From: Dromaius novaehollandiae
Taxonomy: Eukaryota; Chordata; Aves; Casuariiformes; Dromaiidae
NCBI RefSeq assembly: GCF_036370855.1
Contig: NC_088111.1
Coordinates: forward strand, 19,131,501-19,195,500
Length of the DNA stretch: 64,000 bases
Direction of reading: 5' to 3'
Part shown: in pieces, positions 25,301 through 37,300 of the stretch
Numbering within the stretch: position 1 is the stretch's first letter
Layout of the letters: each line of letters opens with the position of its first letter
Notes under the pieces: generated by a model
Database searches by the model: none
The model's input: only the letters and a program-made list of their open reading frames with translations
Told to the model about the DNA's origin: nothing
Translations under genes and position numbers: made by a program

Positions 25301-28300
25301 CCATGTAGCAGAGGCCATTGAATGTACAACATGGGCCTGCCCAGGCTAGCACTTGCTTTCCACCCCCGTAATAACTCAACACACACATGCTACTTGCTGG
25401 CATCAAGTGTTTGGGACTCAGCTACTTGGGATAATGCTCTAAGCTGGGTGCAAGATACTGCAGGGGAAGATCCCTACAGATCCCAGGAACCAAGGAGAGA
25501 ATGATCCACAACATGGAGGAAGTCACTGGCCTCCTGTCCCACCTCTTGCTCTGAGCAGGGCTGACTGCAAAGCCAGATCAGGTTATTCCAGGCCTTGAGC
25601 AGCTGAGTTTTCAAAATATCTAAGGATGGAGCTCCTATCACCTCTCTGGATAATGTGCAAAACTGACCAACTCTGATGGGGAAAATCCATTTCCTTATAT
25701 TTGGCTGAAGTTTTCCTTGTGGCAGCCTGTGTCCATGGCCTCCTGCCTTTTCCCCATGGCCATCTGAGAAGAGCCTGGCTCCAGAGTCCCTGTAATCCCT
25801 GTGGGCAGCACAAGGTGCTGTCCTCCACCTCCTCTTCTGCAAGGTGACCAAACCAGCTACCTCAGCCTCTCCTCCCAGGCCCTGGGCTCTGGCCCCAACC
25901 ACTGCAGCAGCCCTTTGCTGGGCTCTCCAGTTTGTCAATATTTCTCTTGTACAGGGGGGCCCCAAAAGTCCCAGACAGAGCCTCATGAGTGCTGAGTAAT
26001 CACTTCCCTCAGCCTTCTGGCTATGCCTTGGCCAAAGCAGCTCAGGGTGCAAGCTGACCTTCGCGGCCACAGGGGCCGTAGACACTCTGCCGACTTGTAC
26101 CAAACCTGCTGTTGACCATTAAGAGGTCCTTTTCTGCAGAGCTACTCCCAGCTGGCCTTTCCTCAGCCTGTGCTGATGCAGTGTTGTTCTGTCCCAGATG
26201 TAGGAATTTGATGAAATAGATAAGGTTTTTGGCAGGCCCTTTCTTCAGTCTGTTGAGGTCCTGCTGAACGTCAGGCCTGCCCTCTGCCACAGCAATCAAC
26301 TCCCCCATTTGGTGTCATCCATGAATGTGTTGGTCATTGGAGAAGCTGAATGGTATCGGCCTCAGTACTGACCCCTTGCACTTACTCACACAATGTGGAT
26401 GATGTTCCCACTCTGTAGCCAATTCTAGGAGAAGAATTAGTGATTGGGAGTTCCTTAGCGCTCCTAATCCTGACAGGACCCTGCTCTTGGGGCACTTGGG
26501 GAAGTACCTACATCTGCTTAGATCTACACAGGAGACATCTGGAGGACTTCTCAGAAGAGTAACAATCCATCAGAGTGACATTCAGGTCTGCACAGGACAG
26601 GTGGAAGTGAAAACTTCCTAGAGGGTAATGCATGAGCCTTGACAGTAGGGCCAGTTCTTAGCCTGTTGACTGGATACCAGGGACTGAGCTGAGACAGTCT
26701 TCTATAGGCACAAAGCTTTTTTCCCTTTTTTTTGGTGCAGACACTCTGCATTCAACAAGCCCAGTTAAAAGTAGCATCCATCCTGTTACAGTGCTGCTGA
26801 AAACAACAGCTGGATACCTAACAGCTCTGTCTCTCCTCTTCTTGCTCTCTGCCAGGCAGAGCCCACAGCAGACTGCTCTCCCAGTGTATTTCTGGGTCAC
26901 GGATACAGAGGCAGGGCATTTTGCTCTCAGTGATTCAGCAGAAAGCTGTCCTCAGCCTCATTCACCTTTTCCCCTGGGCTGCTCTGTGCTTCCCAGAACC
27001 TGACACACCTCGGGGAAATCAGATGCTGTTCTCTATCTCACTACCAGCCCAGGCACAGGACTGCAGCAGACCGCAGTGACATCCTGGATTGAGACCAAAG
27101 CAACGGAGAACCACACTGGCCTTGCCCTTCTGCCGAGAAGAGGTGCAAGTACCCGTCCGAGCTCAGTGCAGCTATCATCTCCCCTATGCTAGTGACCCCC
27201 GCCCCCCCCCCCCCCCCCGCAGTCTTCTCATTCCACTAATACAATTAGCAGCTAACACAGACATTCCTCCTTCAGGGGTATCTCCGAATACAAGGGTTGG
27301 TTTGTGTATTGGCTTGTGGCAGGAGACAAAGCACCACAGCAAAGCACACACAGGGACTGCCAGCCCAGCTTCACCACATCCTGCAGCAGGACCCTATGTA
27401 ATAAATTGCCCTGAAAGGCCCTTGCTCTGACACTTTCAGGCAACCGTGCTGGCCTCCTGACCTCTTCAGGGATGCTCAAAAGCACCTCTCCAAGCCCCAC
27501 GGGACTCAAAGTTGGATGTGAAACAATCAACGCTGCCTGCCCACAAAGGGCTGCGAGCACCATGGCTGCGGAGGGCTCTTGGGGCTGGAGCCGCAACTCC
27601 ACGCTGCGCCTGGCAGCCAGGGCAGGTCCCAGGGTTCCCCACCTGCACTACAGCACAGAAGGACGTGGCCTCCCCTTGGAGCAAATGCCAAGGGCTCCTA
27701 GGAAAATGCACTCACCAGCTTTACAGCTGCAGCCAGCATAGAGGTAGCCATGTCTTCTCAGAAGACTGCACTGTCCATATAGCCCACAGTCATTGAAGCA
27801 GGGGGTGAGGTATGCTAAGATGGTCACTTTGGCTTCTGCGTTGTTACATTCACTGCAACAAGAGGAGGCCGTGTTGGTACCTGGCCTGCACGGGCAGCCT
27901 TGTGCTGAGGGAACGCTCTGCTCTGGAGGGTCTGAGACTGCCTGGCCTTGCTGTGCCCTGCAGTCAAGCCACTCACGTGCACAAAAGCTTCCTGCCATTT
28001 TGGCATAGGGATCCTCTCACTACAGCCAGCAGTGGATCTGCTTCATCCCTCCTGAGAGGCTGGAGGCAGAGCTAAGACACAGAGTCGGCTCCCTCTCCAC
28101 TCAGCGGGCCAAACCTGTATGCAGACAGACCCTAGCTCTTCCTCAGACCCCCAAAACAGACTCAGGTAACCATGACTGCTCCTCAGACCCAGCGTTTGCA
28201 AGTGCTGTTTTACAGAGCACACTTAGCCGCTTACACAGAAGCGTCACAAGGAAGACAGACTGCTGGACCATGAGCACAGCTACCTACTCCTTCAAGAAGT

Positions 28301-31300
28301 CTTTGAAATGTATCAGCAGCATTTTCATTTACAGTACAGCTCTTTCCAATTTATCACCTCAAAATCCATCTGGATAAGTGGGAACTCATCCAGGCAAGTG
28401 ACAGGCTCTGTCACCCACATGCAGTCAGCATGAGAAATGCCAGCTCAGCACCAGAAAAGCTGCTTGAGGGCCACAGGAAAGCAAGTTGGCACTCTCACCT
28501 GCTTGCTTCCCCCCAAGGTCTAGCTCTGCAGCCACAGCTTCGCTGCTGCCAGGTGAAAGGACCCCATAGCACAAGGCAGGACACCAGGGACAGGGGTTTG
28601 GTTTTGCTCACGTTAGTCAAGGGCAGCAGGACCTGGAGGTAGAGTGCTCTGAGCCAGCTCCAAGACCAAATGACACATGAGACTCACCCCTGGCCCTTTG
28701 GGCAGATAAGCTGCAGAGAAAGGAACCAGTCATTGGTCTCTGGGTAAAGAACGATCAGCATCGCTTCCGAGGAGGACGAGCTCACGCTCAGAGGGTAACC
28801 CTGGAAAAAAGCTTCAAGAAAAGAAGGTATTGTTATATGCCAGGACAGGGGGAGAAGGACCTGCGGCAATCCCAGGCCGAACCAGCTCCAAAGGGACTGG
28901 GTACTCCTACAGCCCCTTGCTCTCATCCCTGCAAGGCACTGAGGGTGATGGAGAGGATCCCTGCTCTCAGAGACCCTTGTTCTTCCTGTCAGCTCAGCAC
29001 TCAGTACCTGTCTAGAAAGCCCACGAGCGCATAAAGCACATGGAACAGCCACTGTTTGCTGGTTTAGTCCTCCAACAGAGTTCAGCTTCTCTGCACACCA
29101 GCAAGGCCTTGACCATCTCAAACCAGAGTTGGGAACCAGACCTTCCTTTGGTGGAGGCTGACTCCTGGTCCCAGACTAGCATCTGCATGCCAGCAACTCC
29201 TGCAGAGGTACCAGAACTGAGTGGTCAAGATCTCAGGAGGACTTATGCCAAAAATCAGCCTCACCTGGACACCCTCCCAAGGGACCTGAGCCAGCTAACA
29301 GCTTGTGAAACCTGAAAGCAAAGTCCTGACACAGTATAGCCGGGCTGGCAGTGGGTGCCAGTGGCTCTCATACCTGTGCTGCAGTTCTGCGTGGTATTGA
29401 GGGACAGCACTGGTGAAGCAGCGCTCACACACGCTAACACAGTGGCATTGGCCAGGCTCAGAGACGTCTGTGCAAAGAGAAAAGCATCCCAGGTCAAAGA
29501 GTGCCTCAGCATCACCCCCCCCTCCACACCCCTCATCTCCATTGCTATCCAGGCCCTACAGAAGCAGCAGGTGGCATTAAATCCTGCAGATCAAGGTCAA
29601 CCAACAACTCGCCAGCTCTTTCTGGGCAAACCCGCACCCACCTCAGCCTGCGCCATCACTGCATTACGTGCTTGCTGAAAGGCAGGGAGAGACATTCTCC
29701 CGGTGGGACTGCGTGGGCAGATGTGCCCCCAGCCGGGGTGTTCACACTAGCTCACTGCTTCTGCACAAGCACATGGTGACCCTGCTCCGGCCCTCAGGGA
29801 AGCACTACCTATCTCATGTGGTAAACTTCATTAGTCAGGATTTCAGGGAAACTAATTTCCACATGTCACTGAAGGAGTCTGAGTATCAGTGACTCAGGCA
29901 GCAACGTCCCTGGGTTTCCCTGATCAGTCTCCTCTCCTGGTGGCAAGGCTCCAGGCTCTGATGGAGGAGATGGTGAGATGGCTGCTTTCCAGTTCCTCTC
30001 CTCTGCATCATCACCATGACATGCCAGTGAGCTACGGCATTTGAATCAGAACTGGCAAGTGGGACATGCTAGATATGGCTAGAAAAAGCCCAGAGTGCTT
30101 TTTGACAGCAGAAAGGAAAGGGAAATAGCCCCACTGGTACCTACAAGCCCCGTAATTTGCTGACAAGCTAGCTGAGAGCAGGGACAGACACCAGCCCCAC
30201 TAAGAGAAGGAAGTCATATAAATAAGCCTACTGCACCTTGTTAAGCAGGAGATTCACCACAAGGGAACCTCCGCTGTCCATGCCAGTATTCAAACCGAGG
30301 AGGAGGAGGGTGGGGAAGATGGAGTACACAGGCACGCTGGGACCATTCAAGAGCCTGTATCGCACAGACACAACGTCCAGGTCCTCACGAACGACAGGCT
30401 GATTCTGGAGACAGAAACTCCTCTGGTTGGATGTGTTGCGTGAAGCCTCTCCTGCGGGCAGAGCGGGGCTCCCTGCTGTTCCTGTTTTACCTGGTCTGGG
30501 ACCAGTCTGGGTCTGGTTCAGACTGCTGAAGTTGAGGAATGAGCTGGTACTTCCCGGTCTGCAAGCTGTGAGGGGAGGGAGGGGGAAAAAAAAAAAAAAA
30601 AGAAAGAAAAAAGAGGAGTCAGCGCAGCCAGGACTGGCACTGCTCAGAGGCAGGGTGAGCCGAGAGACAAGGTGCTCCTGCAAACTGCAGCCCTGCTGGG
30701 CCCCAGCTCACGGAGCTGTAAGGGGAAGCACCATCCCAGCTCCCAGAAACTTGCTGTGCCGGAGCGTCTTGCTTGGTTAAGAAAAGGCACAACTCAATCT
30801 CATCTGGGCAAGGCCGCAGCGACTCCAGACCTCCAAGTGACAGTGCAAACTGGGGGCTATTTCAGCTGGCTCAGGCATTGCAGTACTGGCAATAGCCCCC
30901 AAAGGGTACCATCTTTGCAGGCAAACTCTAGCATCACCATCCACAGCCCAGAACACTGATAAGAGCCAGAGAACTGCTACAGTGGGTGGAAACAACCTGA
31001 AGCTGCAGAAAAGCAACTGGGAAGCAGAAGGAGAACAAGAGAAGGGCTGAACACTGCATCATAACATCAGCATACCCAGCAGGCAGGGAATACTCACTAG
31101 CCACTAACAGTGTGAGGGCTCAGCACCTACTGTCCCATAACCAGCGGCTCCATAAAAGGCTCCAGCAGTTCACCAGACCTGGGTACGCAAGGCTGAGCAG
31201 AAGAGGTGAACTAACTTGACACCAGCTATTGGCACAAACCATAAAACCGTGACCACTGAAGCCAGATGTGACACTTGGAGTCCCACTGCTGGAGCCTGCC

Positions 31301-34300
31301 CAGCACTCTCAGAGGCTCTAATGCCTCTGCCACTGATGCGTCCTCCCCTCTAACATCTCCACTGCTACTGCTAGGCCAGGGATGAGGCTCTGCTTGGAGG
31401 GGGAGATAGCAGAACCCCTAGCAGAAGAAAACTTCTAAAGATTTACCTAGTTGGTGAGATTCCACAGGTCAGCACAATTTCACAAATGTAAATCTCCAAA
31501 AGTCAAACAGGGATCATGATAAAATCCATATAAGAGGATGCAAAGGTGGCTACCATGGCCACAAGGACCTTGTGAGCTCCTGAGGCATATGAAATGGTGC
31601 CATTCCCTCACTACAGCCCAAGACATAACCCCAACTAAACCTCCAAGAGATGGTTTCCAGCCTGCAGCCCACTTACTGACAAGCCAATCAATAGTCAACA
31701 CATCAATAGAGTCTGGCACTTCTACCCAAAACTATTTTCCCTACCAAATTTTAAGCCAGCCACTGCTACCCAAACAGCCTTTGGAAAATATCAGTGGCTC
31801 AGAGAGCCTGAACTTTTTAGGGAATTTCCAAAACAGGCAGCTCCAGGGACTATCCCTCTTCAATGAATATTGGAAGCTACACATTTGATCCCAAAGCAAC
31901 AACTAGACCCCAGCCCTGAAGGTTATGCCCAGACAACCAGCATGCTGGGGAATGCAAGTCACAGATGACAACCACCCAAAGGCCCAAGAGAGGCATAAAG
32001 CTCCCTGCGGTCCTTCCCATGGGGCTGCAGAAAGTAGAAACCTACCTGTGAAAGAAGCCACCATCTCCACAGATGCATCGGCATTGGCAGTGCCAAGGTT
32101 CTCCACCATGATCTGCAGCCACTTCTCCCAGGGGGGTGAATCCAGGCCCAGGCTGCAGTTTACATTCCCTGTGCAGGTAAGGATCCTCTGGAAAGACTGT
32201 GGCAGTGTGATTGAGCCCAGCACTACCCGCACAGTGCCTACTTTCTGCTCACTTGTCACGCAGCTCCGCAGCTCAAACCACATCCTGGCGGTGTACTTGG
32301 GAACAAAGACCCTGCAGGAAGAGGAACCAGCAACTTACACAACTCATACTGTGAACACAAGCCAGCCACGACCCACCACAGAGTCCCAGGGGCTTTGTGG
32401 CAAGAACTAGATTGCCCTGGTTTGTGTTGTCAAAATCCTGCCCAAGGGTAGTGTCTTTAACAACAAATACATTCCTGCAGTTAAACCTCTAAGACTACCC
32501 GGAAGGAGTCAGAGCAGCGCCCTCTCATGTGTCCCCATACAAACCCTATCCCTCTACTGCAAAGAGCTTGTTAAAGAGTTTCAGAGACCTGAGCTCCAGA
32601 GCACAGTCCAGCCTAGGGCAGAAACAGTGGCTTATCCTAAACAGCACCAGCAGGAAATCTGACCCCCACCTCTGGCCCCAAGCCCTTCCAGCCGCTGCTC
32701 TCACTCACTTGACATGCAGTGGTTTAGCAGGTGAGACGACGGTTTGTGGCATGGCAACACCAGGCTCCAGAACAGGCATATCAATGAGTCTAAGCACAAA
32801 CATATCTGGCTGAAACATATAGGTGCATGGGGTGGAGAAACCCTGCAAGAGGGGAGAACAGAGTGGTCAGGTATGACGAGACAACACCAGACAGAGTACG
32901 CTGACCGAGACCCACGCCATGGCCCTCACCTTCACTTCAATTCTGCCAGCAGCCTCAGGGAGATGCGCAGCGATGAACCAGTCTCCTGCAGCAGGAGCGG
33001 TAATGTTCACGAAGGTGTTGTTCTGCACAGCACTGCTCAGAGTCATGCTTATGTTATAGGAAGGACGGACGGTTGCATTGGCAGGAAAACGAGTGCTCAG
33101 TGGATTAATGACAGGTGGGGCTCCATAGCGAAAGTGCCTGCAGAGAAACCAGGATGCAAGTAAATCAAGGGATGCAAATACCTCCTGCAAAATAAACTGG
33201 GATACAAATTCATCAGTGGACAGCCAGGCTGGTCTGAGGTGAGAAAGGGAGCAGGTTGGGAACAACCCACATTTTCAAGTGGAGCACAGACCATCATTTT
33301 CATCTGAAAACTGAGAGAACTGGCTGGTATTAGTTTATTTTGGATTTATTTAGAGATTTGTTTAACTTGCCTGCTTATTAAGATAAGGATTTACATGGTT
33401 CCATCAAGCCTGAAAGCAAACTTCCACAGTGCTTACTAAGGTTAATCTCCAGTCGCAAGACTTTTTTTCTTCCTCCTTTAAGCCATCAACAAATTCCCCA
33501 TATAGCCAGCTAGGCTAAACCGTCAATTAAGAGCTTTCTTTTTATAGCTAAGATCTGCATCTCTGCCATTTCCTCCCTTAAGGAGGGCAGACGGTCTAAA
33601 AAGACACTTACCATGGAAGGCTCATGGGACCGACTTTAATACACAGGTACTTCTGCTCTCAAGACAAGCAGCCCGAAAATACTAGAAAAGCAGTTAGCTA
33701 AGCAATACAGGGGATATTTATTTGGGCAGCCAATTTGGTATGTAATTTGTTCCATTTCCAGGTGACTAGAGTGCTGCAACAGAACAAGGGACATAACAGG
33801 TCCAGCAAGCAAACATTACAGGTGATGTGTTAATAACCCACCTGAACTTAGCTGGACTGATCTTCGCAATATTTTCTTACGTTATCATTTAGCTCTTGCC
33901 TCGTTCCTCACATCTCCAAACTATTGGCAATGCTTCCGGGAAGCAGATCTGTTCCAGGCTGATCTGGAGCAGCAAAGAGCATAGGGCTGTACCCAGGAAA
34001 GACCAGCTGAAGCACAAGCCAACCAGCAAAGTTCAGCTGCTCTCAAGACCCCTGCGTAGCAGGTCCCAAACCCACAAGTTCTCCAAAAGATCAAAGTATC
34101 TCCAAGGAAATGACCTTCCCAGGAAACTTGGAACCCTCACAAGATACAGCTCAAAGTCTCACTCTCCACATCAGCATTCACCCTCCCACCCTTGTAAGTT
34201 CTTGGTCTCAAAGGCTCCAACAACTCAATTACTGCTTTGGGCAACGTTTGATTCACTGGCATTGAATTTGCCACCTTCTAATGTTCTTGTGTCACTAGGA

Positions 34301-37300
34301 CTCAGCATTCCTTTCTTATCTCTGCTGTGCACACAGTTCACACTCCTCAAAGGAATGCTCCCAGTCTCTCTGGCAACTCTGCACAGGGGAGTTTATCCCT
34401 GTCTCTGGTCAGCCTGGGACCTCTCAAGCCCCTTGCCATTCTGCCACATCCTCTGGCACCATGCACAGGATCCTATCAGAGACAGGAAGGGCCAAAACCA
34501 CCTTTGCTCAGGACCAGCAACACTAGTCTCATTGTGAAGCTCTCTGCAGCGTTTCTAAGGAATCTCTTAGACATCACATCTGATCGACATCCCCCAGATC
34601 CAACAGTAACATGAACATGAAACGCTCCTACTTGTTTAAATCCAGGGATCTAATGCTAGTACGACACTAAGAAACGATGCCTGCCGCAACTGGGGAGCAG
34701 ACACATAGCCTCCTCCAAAGAAATATCTGCAATGGTGAGCAACAAAGGACCAGAGAAGGGCAGGAAAGGCCACCTGTGCAAGCAAGGGCAGAGATATACG
34801 TACACTGTGACCTCCATGCTGGTACACTCAGGTCCTTTCCCCCTGGATGCTTGCAGGAGCCAGCGAAGCAGCACAGTGTCTTCTGGCACGTGGAAGTGGA
34901 AGAGCTTGGCATTCCCATACCAGCTGTAGAAGGACAGCTTCTGTGCGCTCTGAGAGAAGTACTCAGAGACATACAGCGAGTCTGAAAAGCAGAGAGCACA
35001 GCAATAGCTGGGGTGACTGCAGGGGGCAGGTCACAGGGCTAAATCCACCTACAGAAGCACACAGAAGTTTTAAGTCACTGGAGAGGAGCCCTTTTGTGTC
35101 TCTGATTTCTCATCCCAATCCCACTAAATACTTGTGATTGTCTGTGTTTCTCCTGAGCAACAAGTTAGGACAGAGCAGCCAGAACTGTCCACATTCCTAC
35201 TGCCAAACTGTCACTCGGAGCCAGAGAGCATGAAAAACTGCCTCAGCTACACTCTCTGAGATGTGCTCTGAAGATGACAGGTCACCCTGAGAGACTGGGG
35301 AGGAGAAAAACACCAGGAGGAAAAGTTGATGGCACAAGAAAACATGGTGGAGAAAGCAGCAGCACAGTCCCAGAACCTGGGGCCCTAGTAGCACATGGCA
35401 GGTGGCTGGGGTGGGACGAGGAGGGTGCACAGGCCTTTGGGCTCCACATGGGGAATTCACCAGCAGTTTATGGTGCTGATAGACAAGAGCTGTGTCCTGT
35501 TCCTTTCTGCTGGGGGCATGGGCTGATGTTATCACTTTTATGTGGCTCGGGACACAGGTATTGCGCAACACACTGTCTTTCTGTGACATGCAAGATGACA
35601 AAAACCCACATGCTGCAAACCTAACTTAGTTTTCAGGTGCACCTTCCAAAGTTTGAAGATTTTCCTCCGTGGAAGGAAGGCCATTTGAATGGTGACAACA
35701 GGCCTAGGGTAGGCTGCAAGCTCATGCAAGAGGACAACGGTCATTCAAACAAAGTACCATCAGGACTAACTAGACCCTCCATCCATCCCTGTCCCCAGCT
35801 GTACCTACAGATCAGCCCCAGCCTCCACATAATTTCACTTGCAAAATTATAGTAGTGTCATTTGGTGTCAGCAAGAAACCAACCAGACTACAAGTCAGGG
35901 AGAGAAAAGAAACATCATGCCAGGCTTAGGAAGGGGGCAAAATTGCACTAAATTAAGTGAGACAGTGGAGCCTAAGCCATTCTGCCCACCAGAAGACATA
36001 GCTCCCAACACTCAGCAAGGAGATGGGAGAATACGTCTTTGCATCTCTACCCAGTCCCTACAGATGCTCCTTTCTACTCTACAATCCCCCCAACAGGGAG
36101 AAAGTCTGGTAGCTTTCAAATTCAGATTCCTCATTTTGACCAGCCAGCGCTGTTTAACTTCCCTCCATCTGATACTGCTCAAGGTTGTGTGGAAACGCGC
36201 AGGACCCAACTGAGTTGGAGTAGGGTGCCAGAGCAGGGGGGAAAACAGTCCTCAGGCAGGATCAGAGCGTGTGCCTTGGGAGGCACTTTTGGTGCCAAGA
36301 GGAAGCTAATCCTAGCAAGAACTATGATTTGTGCCCCAAAGCAGGAAGCATGGTGGCCTGTACCCAGGGCACTGCAAAGAGACAGGAAGGGTAATAATGG
36401 GTTTAATTTCCTGGCAAATTACCAAGCTAAAGCCTCCAGGCATGTTGCAAACCTAACAAAGAAAGGAGGAAGCAGACAAGCAAGAAATACCAGCCACAGA
36501 GTCTTCTCTGCTGCCAATATACAAGGCAATAGGAGAATTCACTCTTTGAGGAAAAGCACATGCCTGCAGAACGCCAGAGCCCCCTTGGTGCATGTACTGC
36601 TTCAGCCCCACATCCACGGGGTCCAGCAGACAGAGCAGTGCTTAGAGCTGCAGGAGGTCACACAGGAAGGCTGAACCCCCAGTGTGGGACAGCAAGAAGT
36701 CTACTTACAGGGCAAAGCACAACATGCGGGCAGAGTCCTTACACAGTGACAACAGCAGTCCAGCTGTGGTCCCCAAGTCTATCCACGCCAGCAAAGAGCA
36801 GATACTACAACAGGGGCTTTTCAAGCAAACGCTGTTTGGCTGTAATGCCAGTGCAGTGTGTGGGATACCACAGACAAGAGCGGAGACAGCAAAGAACTGC
36901 AGTTTTTAACCAGCACCTTCTATACACTCAGCTGTGCTCCGCATGCACACTGCATGCATGTTCGCTTCTGGAAAGCCACAGGCACAAGAGAAAGGCAGAT
37001 ACAGACACAAAGACTGATTAGAGTCGGGAAAGCACTGGCACTGCTCAGGGAGGGTTGTATCAGACAACCTGAGCAGGGATAAGCTTTTCTGCCAGTGCCT
37101 GCCCGTGACACAACCTGCTCTGCTCCCACCGGCTGTCAGGCTCTGCATGGCCAATATGCAGAGTTAGCACCCATCCAGAAGGTCTCCCCTCAAAGGGTCA
37201 GGCTGAAACACCAGAGGAAGCTGAAGTATTTCTTTCTGGGAAAAAGAGGGCAGGCAGACTGCAAAGTTAAAGAAGCCAAGTGATGAGGAGTGCTGATCAG

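Noticed and set aside
25992-26004. MARE-like word TGCTGAGTAATCA in TMEM8A intron 9
   Set aside because: It lies within the CR1 fragment and has no neighbouring GATA or CACC cluster; probably chance.
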